A DNA stretch of 5,127 bases from Methylomarinum sp. GTDB lineage: Bacteria; Pseudomonadota; Gammaproteobacteria; Methylococcales; Methylomonadaceae. The number at the start of each line of letters is the position of its first letter. Position 1 is the stretch's first letter. The stretch lies in contig WTAG01000216.1 in NCBI GenBank assembly GCA_013139755.1, positions 1 through 5,127 of the forward strand, given 5' to 3'. A program made the position numbers and the translations under genes. The notes under the pieces were generated by a model. It made no database searches, was not told the DNA's origin, and saw only the letters and a program-made list of their open reading frames with translations. Positions 1 through 5,127 of this stretch are shown in pieces.

Positions 1-13
1 TGTACACTGAGTT

Positions 14-19
14 TATAAT
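14..19 (+). promoter_or_regulatory. Candidate -10 box for the HopJ-family gene
   Basis: A perfect TATAAT lies 32 bases upstream of the ATG at 52, which would give a leader of about 25 bases. The matching -35 element would lie beyond the left edge, so it cannot be checked. There is no extended -10 TG in front of the box. In an AT-rich genome a lone TATAAT can arise by chance, so this is a candidate only. Confidence 0.4.
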
Positions 20-51
20 CTCCCGATTAACAAAAACTATCCAAGAGAAAT

Positions 52-405
52 ATGTCACTCACTACATTTTTAGAAAAAGTAAAAAACAACCAAGAAACCA
101 GCTTTGATGAAACGATTTCTATTATCACTGACAATTATAACTATCAGCCTGCTGAATTTAGTAACGGCTTAAATGCACAGCGCCTGGTCAATACCGCTGG
201 AAGTAATGAAGGCTCATGTAAAATCTTTGCATTTGCCCAAATCAACCAGCTAAGCCAACAACAAACGTTGTCTTTATTTGGTGATTTTTACAGAAAAGAT
301 GTCTTAGAAGATCCTGCTGGCACAGGACATCAAAACATCAGGAATTTCATGCAATATGGCTGGGAAGGCATCGTATTTTCTCAGTTGCCACTAACTGCAA
401 AATAA
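52..405 (+). CDS. HopJ-family protein (named after a type III effector), function unknown
   Basis: This 117-residue protein matches the HopJ family (Pfam PF08888) over its whole length. The family pattern is visible in order: an N-terminal helix with a FDETISII segment (18-25), a Tyr/Asn-rich NYNYQP turn (28-33), the FSNGL motif (36-40), the NEGSCKIFAFA core (52-62), GDFYRKDVL (77-85), and the C-terminal NIRNFMQYGWEGI stretch (95-107). The family was named after a Pseudomonas syringae type III effector, but close relatives are common in free-living gammaproteobacteria. Nothing here suggests secretion: there is no signal peptide and no secretion, chaperone or hrp-box context. A cytoplasmic housekeeping role is therefore more likely, though the molecular activity is unknown. 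The ATG is preceded by a purine-rich AAGAGA (43-48) at suitable spacing, and the length is normal for the family. It is separated from the next gene by a REP-like pair, so it is probably its own transcription unit. Confidence 0.9.
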   Translation: MSLTTFLEKVKNNQETSFDETISIITDNYNYQPAEFSNGLNAQRLVNTAGSNEGSCKIFAFAQINQLSQQQTLSLFGDFYRKDVLEDPAGTGHQNIRNFMQYGWEGIVFSQLPLTAK

Positions 406-419
406 CCTTATTGCCAGGT

Positions 420-441
420 GTGGAGCGGACTTCAGTCCGCT
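420..441 (+). repeat. REP-like palindrome, unit 1
   Basis: A GTGG tetranucleotide (420-423) is followed directly by a perfect 8-base inverted repeat, AGCGGACT (424-431) and AGTCCGCT (434-441), with TC between the arms. In practice this gives a 7-bp stem and a four-base loop. A GTAG-like tetranucleotide next to a GC-rich hairpin is the signature of REP elements mobilised by RAYT (REP-associated tyrosine) transposases. The unit begins 14 bases after the HopJ-family stop codon. Only three T follow it, so it is a poor intrinsic terminator, though such hairpins can stabilise upstream mRNA ends. Confidence 0.65.
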
Positions 442-465
442 TTGCCTTACAAAACACTTACATTT

Positions 466-487
466 AGCAGACTAAAGTTCGCTCTAC
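466..487 (-). repeat. REP-like palindrome, unit 2, inverted relative to unit 1
   Basis: Read on the minus strand, this unit starts with a canonical GTAG (487-484) followed by AGCGAACT-TT-AGTCTGCT (483-466). It matches unit 1 at 15 of 18 palindrome positions. Its own stem is imperfect, with one mismatch and one wobble pair. Together with unit 1 and the 24-base spacer (442-465) it forms a head-to-head pair like a BIME, which could also fold as one long hairpin. Divergence between the arms suggests an old insertion. Confidence 0.6.
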
Positions 488-489
488 GA

Positions 490-518
490 TTGACAGCTTT
501 GCTACTTTTTCCTTCAAT
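490..518 (+). promoter_or_regulatory. Candidate sigma-70 promoter for the oxidoreductase-mnmM pair
   Basis: A consensus TTGACA -35 box (490-495) is followed after exactly 17 bases by TTCAAT (513-518), which matches 4 of 6 positions of the -10 consensus but lacks the important second-position A. Transcription would start near 525 and leave a leader of under 20 bases. The -35 box begins three bases after the end of REP unit 2. The perfect -35 and ideal spacing favour the call, and the weak -10 counts against it. Confidence 0.45.
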
Positions 519-542
519 ACCCCCATTATCTCCCCTACATCC

Positions 543-1598
543 ATGCAAATAGACTACTTAATTATCGGACAAGGGTTAGCAGGTAGCTTATTGGCTTGGG
601 AGCTTATCCAGCGTCAACAAAAAGTACTCATCATTGATAATGGCAAGGAAAATGCATCACTGGTAGCAGCTGGACTTATCAATCCAGTCACCGGGATGCG
701 CTTTGTTAAATCAACAGATGTTGACCAACTTTTACCAAGTGCACGCCATTATTACCAGCAATTATCGCTCTACTTTCAAAAAGAGTTCTATATAGAAAAA
801 ACCATGCTACGCTTATTGCGTAACGATAAAGAGTTGTCAGCCTGCCAAAAAAGGCAACAACACCCCGAGTACCAAGACTATTTATCTGAAATAATCCCGA
901 CTAACTCAAAAATACATTCAACTCATGGTATTTTAAAACAACAACAAACAGGCTATTTATTAACACAAGCTTTATTAACGGCGCTAAAGAACTACTTTAT
1001 TTCGATCAATGCCTACCAAACCACTGAGCTACATTATGATGAAATCAGGCTAAGTCCGTTATTACAATGGCAAAATATTAAGCCTAAACAAGTCATTTTT
1101 TGCGAAGGTCACCATGCCAACAATAATCCCTGGTTTGCATATCTACCTTTTCAGCCGGTTAAGGGTGAAATTATTACCGCGACCAGCACTCAGAAGATAC
1201 AACAAAATATTCTTAATTATGGTCACTGGTTTATCCCATTAGATGCTTATCAATTTCGTACAGGTGCCACTTTTGATAGGGTTAACTTAAATACCTCCCC
1301 CACATTAGAAGCAAAAGAAACTCTGTTTAATTCGCTAAAGGGCGTTTATCCTGATTTATCAATTGATTGCATCCTTAATCAACAAGCAGGTATTAGACCC
1401 ACAACTCAAGATAAACAGCCTTTTATTGGTCACCACCCTAACCACTACAATCTTTCTATTTTTAATGGTTTCGGTGCTAAAGGTAGTTTACAAATTCCGT
1501 GGTATTGCCAGCGTTTTGTAGATAATCTTTTAAATAACAGCCCTATCCCTAACGCCAGTGATATACTGCGCTATACTTCTAAGGTCGATAACCCTTAA
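543..1598 (+). CDS. FAD-dependent oxidoreductase (DAO family), MnmC C-terminal-domain-like
   Basis: This is a 351-residue flavoprotein of the DAO superfamily (PF01266). The N-terminus carries the dinucleotide-binding GxGxxG as IIGQGLAG (7-14), and the second strand ends in VLIID with Asp32 placed to bind the ribose of FAD. An AAGLINPVTGMR segment (42-53) follows. The substrate domain contains FQPVKGEI (203-210). The C-terminal FAD region has GIRPTTQDKQPFIG (273-286) and FNGFGAKGSLQIPW (297-310), the counterparts of the TRDxxPMIG and FxxxGSRGLxxAP stretches of the MnmC oxidase domain. In E. coli that domain is fused behind a methyltransferase and converts cmnm5(s2)U34 of tRNA to nm5(s2)U34. 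Here it stands alone, 15 bases ahead of an MnmM methyltransferase, which supports the same role. A glycine or D-amino-acid oxidase of the same superfamily is the main alternative. No Shine-Dalgarno is visible before the ATG, and no upstream in-frame ATG, GTG or TTG is seen back to the promoter. There is no signal peptide, so it is cytoplasmic. Confidence 0.82.
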   Translation: MQIDYLIIGQGLAGSLLAWELIQRQQKVLIIDNGKENASLVAAGLINPVTGMRFVKSTDVDQLLPSARHYYQQLSLYFQKEFYIEKTMLRLLRNDKELSACQKRQQHPEYQDYLSEIIPTNSKIHSTHGILKQQQTGYLLTQALLTALKNYFISINAYQTTELHYDEIRLSPLLQWQNIKPKQVIFCEGHHANNNPWFAYLPFQPVKGEIITATSTQKIQQNILNYGHWFIPLDAYQFRTGATFDRVNLNTSPTLEAKETLFNSLKGVYPDLSIDCILNQQAGIRPTTQDKQPFIGHHPNHYNLSIFNGFGAKGSLQIPWYCQRFVDNLLNNSPIPNASDILRYTSKVDNP

Positions 1599-1613
1599 CT
1601 CTTTCCAACACAT

Positions 1614-2192
1614 ATGAATCAGCGCGTCTCGCTAACTGCACAAGCACATAATATTATCAAAGAACACTTAAACAGCGGCGATATTGCTATTGATGCGACA
1701 GTAGGTAATGGTCATGATTGTACTTTTCTTGCCAAGCAAGTGGGTAAACAAGGAACAGTATTCGGCTTTGATATTCAGAAACAGGCAATAGCAGCAACTC
1801 AACTCAAACTGGAGAGTGAAAATATAGTCAGCAATATTAAACTAATCCACGACAGTCATAGCAAAATGGATCAACACATACCTCTGCAACAGCAAGGTAA
1901 AATAAAGACCATTATGTTTAATCTAGGCTATCTTCCTGGTAGTGATAAATCCGTGATTACTCAGGCAGACGCAACACTTGTCGCAATTAATACATCATTG
2001 TCTTTATTAGCAGCAGACAGCATTCTTACGATTACCGCCTACCCAGGACATTCAGGAGGAGAAACAGAAGTAGCACAAATCAAACAATGGCTTTTACTAC
2101 TCGATTCGGAGCAATACACACACCAGACAATATATAGCTCCGAGAAAATCACCGCACCGTTGCTTTTTATCATTCGAAAGAAACACATATAG
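1614..2192 (+). CDS. mnmM: tRNA 5-aminomethyl-2-thiouridine methyltransferase, MnmM/YtqB family
   Basis: This 192-residue class I SAM-dependent methyltransferase spans the full YtqB/MnmM family (PF06962, older label 'rRNA methylase'). The SAM-binding motif I reads DATVGNGHD (27-35), followed by the acidic strand end GFDIQ (51-55), a HDSH segment (79-82), the family-specific NLGYLPGSDK (103-112), AYPGHSGGE (142-150), and a C-terminal APLLFIIRKK (181-190). Bacillus subtilis MnmM methylates nm5s2U34 to mnm5s2U34 on tRNAs for Glu, Gln and Lys. In Gram-positives its partner is MnmL (YtqA), a radical SAM enzyme. Here the neighbour is instead an MnmC-oxidase-like flavoprotein ending 15 bases upstream. 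That spacing implies co-transcription, and the weak ribosome binding site (no clear Shine-Dalgarno) may mean translational coupling. The family call is firm. The tRNA substrate is inferred from B. subtilis. Confidence 0.9.
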   Translation: MNQRVSLTAQAHNIIKEHLNSGDIAIDATVGNGHDCTFLAKQVGKQGTVFGFDIQKQAIAATQLKLESENIVSNIKLIHDSHSKMDQHIPLQQQGKIKTIMFNLGYLPGSDKSVITQADATLVAINTSLSLLAADSILTITAYPGHSGGETEVAQIKQWLLLLDSEQYTHQTIYSSEKITAPLLFIIRKKHI

Positions 2193-2241
2193 ACCAATGC
2201 TATGACCAAAACCATTCAATATCATAGGATCTGAATTTAAA

Positions 2242-2856
2242 ATGGATCAAATAATCCCATGTGAATTCAACAATCAACGAAAGCATACTCGCTTCATTAG
2301 AGATGATATTAAAGCATCTGTTTTACCTGTTAACTTTTTAGGTCTAAAAGAAACGATTGCATGTAAATTGATTGACATTTGTTCTGCGGGTCTTCAACTG
2401 TCTACAAAAGAAAAATTCAGAACAAACACAACCCTGCTTTTAACTTTACAATTTGATAACGGTCGTGAGTTTAAGCTAAAAGCAAAAATACTACGACACA
2501 CACAAAAGACAATTTATTTAAGCAATCACCATTTCAATATCAGCAAAGACACTTTAAAAAACAAAAACAATCCATTACATAGCGTTCATTTATTTGAGTC
2601 TGACAATAAGATAGAAGCAAAATATCGTTTTTTAAACATAAATTGCATTCGAGCCTTAACTTTTTCTCCTCTTGATTCAAAAAAACAGTACCAGCTGGCT
2701 TTCACTCTAAAAAACAAAAAAACAATTATAACGAACTCAAAATTTAAGCATTATCAACATTATATACAGTATGACTATGGCCTCAAATTTGACAGTATTA
2801 ATGATGAATTAGGTGATTATTTGCTAAACACACAAACTGATTTGGTTTTCAAATAG
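2242..2856 (+). CDS. PilZ-domain-like protein, divergent, possible c-di-GMP receptor
   Basis: This 204-residue protein has the N-terminal hallmark of PilZ c-di-GMP-binding domains: RKHTR (13-17, the RxxxR motif) plus Arg20. A second motif follows at DICSAG (45-50), where the usual D/N-x-S-x-x-G has Cys instead of Ser. The beta-rich stretch to about residue 95 completes a PilZ barrel. Residues 127-196 look like the second half of another PilZ-type barrel, ending in YDYGLKF (177-183), which resembles the YGxxF strand that closes PilZ domains. This copy lacks both ligand motifs. The middle is rich in Lys and Asn, and the gene looks more A-rich than its neighbours. The start has a weak TAGGAT (2225-2230) 11 bases upstream. 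It sits 49 bases after mnmM and may be a separate unit. No membrane segment or output domain is visible, so any partner is unknown. The PilZ call rests on motifs only. Confidence 0.65.
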   Translation: MDQIIPCEFNNQRKHTRFIRDDIKASVLPVNFLGLKETIACKLIDICSAGLQLSTKEKFRTNTTLLLTLQFDNGREFKLKAKILRHTQKTIYLSNHHFNISKDTLKNKNNPLHSVHLFESDNKIEAKYRFLNINCIRALTFSPLDSKKQYQLAFTLKNKKTIITNSKFKHYQHYIQYDYGLKFDSINDELGDYLLNTQTDLVFK

Positions 2857-2895
2857 TACTCACTTAATGCTGTAACATTTTCAATGCCAAATCAG
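2837..2895. terminator. Inverted repeat across the convergent gene ends, possible weak bidirectional terminator
   Basis: CTGATTTGG (2837-2845) and CCAAATCAG (2887-2895) are perfect 9-base inverted copies separated by 41 bases. They straddle the stop codons of the PilZ-like gene and lpxB, which are only 7 bases apart. On the plus strand TTTTT (2901-2905) follows the stem after five bases. On the minus strand a T-rich TTTGTGTGTTT follows directly. The stem is only four G-C pairs and the loop is long, so efficiency would be low, and the repeat could be chance. Confidence 0.25.
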
Positions 2896-4009
2896 CCATA
2901 TTTTTAGAGCCACCACCTGTTCCCAGCTTATCTTTAACTACTGCTAATTCCCTTAACATCACATCTCTATATTTATCATCATCTAAAATTTTAGAGACTT
3001 CCGTTGCCAGTTTTTCCACGGTCACATCATGCTGGATTAATTCTTTAACGATGCTCTTTTCTGCAACGATATTAGGCAAACCAATAAACTTTGTATTGAC
3101 TAAATATTTACCTAAAAAATAAGTGATTGCAGACAGTTTATAAGCAATAACCATGGGGATCTGCAACAATGCAATTTCCAAAGAGGCAGTACCCGATGTA
3201 GTCATAATGGCATCACAACATTGAATCACATCATAAGGCTGATGCTTAATAACATTAATATTAATTGATTTGTTGTTCAGGTATTCCTGCAATAATTCAT
3301 CGCTAATTGAATCGGCTTGAGGTAGCAAAAACTGAATACCTTGATGCGATAGTGTTAACTTTTCAGCCGCGGCTAACATCACCGGTAACATGCGTTTAAT
3401 CTCATTAACTCGGCTACCTGGCAAAATACCAACAACAGGCTTATCAGCTTGCAAAGAAAACTGTGTCATATCCTCAGCTTTACTGCGCTGTGCATGAACC
3501 TTATCAACCGAAGGGTGACCTACATACCTAACAGGTACATTCTCAGCTTCATAATAAGCTGTTTCAAATGGAAAAATAACCGCCATCATATCAATCGCTT
3601 TACCATAAGTAAGCACCCTGCCAGGCCGCCATGCCCAAACTTGAGGGCTGACATAAAACAATACTTTAATGCCATTTTTTTTGGCAAAACGCGCTAGTTT
3701 TAAATTAAATTCTTTGTAGTCTACACAAACCAATAAATCAGGTTTTTCTGCAACAATCAGATTCTGCATTAACTTTAAAGCAGCACGTATTTCAGCATAG
3801 TGTTTTAACACTTCAACTAGGCCAATCACTGCAATACCGCTGGAATCAAAACGAATATCTATCCCTGCTTGCTGCATTTTTTTACTACCCATACCTAGCC
3901 CTTTTATATTGGGCAATTGTTTTTTGATATCTAAAAACATGTGAGCAGCATGTTGGTCGCCAGAGGATTCTCCAGCGCTAAACATAATGGTTGGGGATTT
4001 TTCAGTCAA
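2864..4009 (-). CDS. lpxB: Lipid-A-disaccharide synthase LpxB
   Basis: This 381-residue GT19 glycosyltransferase joins UDP-2,3-diacylglucosamine to lipid X (2,3-diacylglucosamine 1-phosphate) to form the beta-1,6 disaccharide of lipid A, at the inner face of the inner membrane. Visible LpxB motifs are SAGESSGD (11-18), the VDYKEFN segment with Asp97 (96-102), SPQVWAWR (121-128), GHPSVD (164-169), LPGSR (196-200), SGTASLE (262-268) and FIGLPNIVAEK (298-308). The length equals that of the E. coli enzyme (382). The start is TTG. An in-frame TAA lies five codons upstream (4024-4022), so no upstream extension with a normal start is possible. AAAGG sits 9 bases before the TTG, and the next ATG (residue 9) would remove the first beta-strand. 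The gene follows a DegT-family aminotransferase by 78 bases, so co-transcription is likely. Acceptance of diamino-sugar substrates cannot be read from the sequence. Confidence 0.97.
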   Translation of the reverse strand: MTEKSPTIMFSAGESSGDQHAAHMFLDIKKQLPNIKGLGMGSKKMQQAGIDIRFDSSGIAVIGLVEVLKHYAEIRAALKLMQNLIVAEKPDLLVCVDYKEFNLKLARFAKKNGIKVLFYVSPQVWAWRPGRVLTYGKAIDMMAVIFPFETAYYEAENVPVRYVGHPSVDKVHAQRSKAEDMTQFSLQADKPVVGILPGSRVNEIKRMLPVMLAAAEKLTLSHQGIQFLLPQADSISDELLQEYLNNKSININVIKHQPYDVIQCCDAIMTTSGTASLEIALLQIPMVIAYKLSAITYFLGKYLVNTKFIGLPNIVAEKSIVKELIQHDVTVEKLATEVSKILDDDKYRDVMLRELAVVKDKLGTGGGSKNMADLALKMLQH

Positions 4010-4010
4010 G

Positions 4011-4023
4011 AAAGGAGACCTTT
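4011..4023 (-). promoter_or_regulatory. lpxB ribosome binding site within a small hairpin
   Basis: On the minus strand AAAGG (4023-4019) is the only purine-rich Shine-Dalgarno candidate and lies 9 bases before the TTG start at 4009, so it decides that start. It is immediately followed by TCT and then CCTTT (4015-4011), its exact complement. This would form a 5-bp, 3-base-loop hairpin that hides the site. Combined with the TTG start, this predicts modest or regulated translation. The hairpin is short and may not be stable alone. Confidence 0.45.
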
Positions 4024-4039
4024 AGAATGGAGAATAAAG

Positions 4040-4080
4040 AAAGGCAATAATGATGGGCTCGGCTGTTGCCTTTGCCCATC
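4040..4080 (-). repeat. Interleaved inverted repeats in the aminotransferase-lpxB gap
   Basis: Read on the minus strand the order is GATGGGC (4080-4074), AAAGGCAA (4073-4066), a 7-base spacer, GCCCATC (4058-4052), ATTA, and TTGCCTTT (4047-4040). The first and third segments are perfect 7-base complements, and the second and fourth are perfect 8-base complements. The two stems cross, so they are either alternative hairpins or an H-type pseudoknot. No base separates the first two segments, which makes the full pseudoknot sterically strained and favours alternatives. The later stem is followed by CTTTATT, a weak terminator-like tail. The region begins 7 bases after the aminotransferase stop. Confidence 0.5.
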
Positions 4081-4087
4081 TACCTGT

Positions 4088-5127
4088 TTATTTTGTTAAT
4101 ACACCACGAATAACAGCAACAATTTCTCTAATGGTATCGTCTTCTAAAGAAGGACAAATAGGTAAAGAGAAACAGTTAGCGGCAACTGATTCCGTCACAG
4201 GTAATGAAACACCAGCACAGTCTTCTTTAAAGACATTTTGTTGATGTAATGGCACTGGGTAATACACAGCACAGCCAATTTGTTTATCTTGCAGTGCTTG
4301 TATCACTTCATCTCTGCGATCACACAATAAAGTGTATTGATGATAAACGTGTTCACCCAAACCATCTTCAAATGGTGTGGTTAAAGGCAAATCTGCCATT
4401 AATTCTGAGTATAAATGTGCTGCATGTCGACGCGCTTGATTGTATTGATCAATACGCTTTAATTTAGCGCGTAATACAACCGCCTGAAGATCGTCTAAAC
4501 GACTATTGTATCCAATCACATCATGATAATAACGCACGTCAGAACCATGATTACGCAACATTTTTAATTTTTTAGCGGTTTCATCTGAATTAGTCACCAC
4601 TAAGCCGCCGTCACCAAATGCACCTAAGTTTTTACTAGGAAAAAAACTAAAACCAGCCGCATTACCTATTGCACCTGTTTGTTGACCATTAATTCTTGCA
4701 CCAAATGATTGGGCACAATCTTCTATCAACTTTAAGTCATGCTTATCACACAATGCTTTAATACCTGTTAAATCAGCAGGCTGACCAAACAAATGTACCG
4801 GCATAATCGCTTTTGTTTTAGGGGTAATGGCTTTTTCTATTGCTTCAACCGTAATATTGAATGTTTTTGTATCAATATCTACAAATACCGGCGTTGCACC
4901 CACATATTTTATTGCTTCAGCTGTAGCGATAAAAGTAAAAGCACTGGTGATAACTTCATCACCATCAGTAATACCCTCTGCTTCTAAAGCCAAATGCAAA
5001 GCATCGGTTCCTGATGCACAACCTACTGCATGTTTTACACCCAAATAATCAGCCGCTTCTTGTTCAAAAGCTTGTACGTTAGGGCCTAAAATAAAAGAAC
5101 AATTTTCTATTGTTTGCGTTAAGCCTT
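4088..5127 (-). CDS. DegT/DnrJ/EryC1/StrS-family PLP-dependent sugar aminotransferase, N-terminus cut off; GnnB candidate
   Basis: The reading frame stays open to the right edge, so about 345 residues are seen and probably 15-30 N-terminal residues are missing. Translation past the internal TTG at 5044 gives family-typical sequence, including FILGPNVQAFEQE, so that TTG is not the start. Counting from it, PLP-fold motifs are SGTDALHLAL (11-20), GDEVI (28-32), VDID (55-58), EDCAQSFGA (108-116) with Asp109 for the PLP ring nitrogen, and FFPSKNLGAFGDGG (134-147) with Lys138 as the Schiff-base lysine. NSRLDD (180-185) and YYPVPLH (251-257) follow. The family transfers an amino group from glutamate to a keto-sugar nucleotide. 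The position just upstream of lpxB on the same strand suggests GnnB, which makes UDP-GlcNAc3N for amide-rich lipid A. WbpE/WlbC-type O-antigen enzymes are alternatives. Family certain, substrate inferred. Confidence 0.9.
   Translation of the reverse strand, partial: GLTQTIENCSFILGPNVQAFEQEAADYLGVKHAVGCASGTDALHLALEAEGITDGDEVITSAFTFIATAEAIKYVGATPVFVDIDTKTFNITVEAIEKAITPKTKAIMPVHLFGQPADLTGIKALCDKHDLKLIEDCAQSFGARINGQQTGAIGNAAGFSFFPSKNLGAFGDGGLVVTNSDETAKKLKMLRNHGSDVRYYHDVIGYNSRLDDLQAVVLRAKLKRIDQYNQARRHAAHLYSELMADLPLTTPFEDGLGEHVYHQYTLLCDRRDEVIQALQDKQIGCAVYYPVPLHQQNVFKEDCAGVSLPVTESVAANCFSLPICPSLEDDTIREIVAVIRGVLTK

Noticed and set aside
1..6. TGTACA as a -35 box or operator for the HopJ-family gene
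   Set aside because: It lies only seven bases before the TATAAT, far too close for a -35 element, and a six-base palindrome is not evidence of an operator.
420..445. REP unit 1 as a strong intrinsic terminator for the HopJ-family gene
   Set aside because: The stem is good but only three T follow, so it does not meet the usual U-tract requirement. The GTGG/GTAG pairing with unit 2 explains it better.
543..1598. Thiamine-pathway glycine oxidase ThiO
   Set aside because: The superfamily is shared, but no thi genes are nearby, and the MnmM neighbour and C-terminal MnmC-like stretches fit a tRNA role better. It is kept as an alternative and not excluded.
2202..2234. Ten-codon ATG frame just before the PilZ-like gene, a possible leader peptide
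   Set aside because: There is no Shine-Dalgarno, no run of regulatory codons and no attenuator-like hairpin after it. A frame this short is expected by chance.
3449..3697. Plus-strand open frame of 82 codons inside lpxB
   Set aside because: It lies wholly antisense to a certain lpxB, has no recognisable domain, and its composition is what the opposite strand of lpxB would give.
3983..3985. Internal ATG (residue 9) as the lpxB start
   Set aside because: It would delete the first beta-strand ahead of SAGESSGD. The TTG at 4009 has a well-spaced AAAGG and matches the N-terminal length of E. coli LpxB.
5042..5044. TTG as the start of the aminotransferase
   Set aside because: Upstream in-frame sequence continues the DegT-family pattern to the window edge, so the true start is outside the window.
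4050..5048. Four plus-strand open frames (4050-4244, 4249-4467, 4793-4987, 4827-5048)
   Set aside because: All lie mostly or wholly antisense to the aminotransferase coding region, whose PLP motifs are continuous. None has a domain or a convincing ribosome binding site.

Overview
This is an AT-rich chromosomal window that looks gammaproteobacterial. The evidence is a HopJ-family protein, a LpxB close in length and motifs to the enterobacterial enzyme, a PilZ-type protein, and a pair of REP-like palindromes. I cannot name a genus. A Methylococcales- or Thiotrichales-like lineage would fit but is a guess. No phage, insertion sequence, CRISPR, rRNA or tRNA gene was recognised.

Left half, plus strand. 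A HopJ-family gene (52-405) is followed by a 137-base gap. The gap holds two oppositely oriented REP-like palindromes (420-441 and 466-487) and a promoter candidate (490-518). Next come a stand-alone FAD-dependent oxidoreductase resembling the C-terminal half of MnmC (543-1598) and, 15 bases later, a clear MnmM/YtqB-family tRNA methyltransferase (1614-2192). A divergent PilZ-type protein (2242-2856) closes the plus-strand group.

Right half, minus strand. lpxB (2864-4009) converges on the PilZ gene with only 7 bases between stop codons. It lies downstream of a DegT-family sugar aminotransferase (4088 to the right edge, N-terminus cut off by the window). The 78 bases between them hold overlapping inverted repeats and a small hairpin that would cover the lpxB ribosome binding site.

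Two functional stories stand out. First, the oxidoreductase and methyltransferase pair could be a two-gene replacement for bifunctional MnmC in making mnm5(s2)U at tRNA wobble position 34. The oxidase would turn cmnm5U into nm5U, and MnmM would then methylate it. Second, an aminotransferase directly upstream of lpxB recalls the lpxA-gnnA-gnnB-lpxB arrangement, in which GnnB makes a 2,3-diamino sugar nucleotide that gives lipid A with additional amide-linked acyl chains. Both are inferences from gene identity and order and were not tested here.
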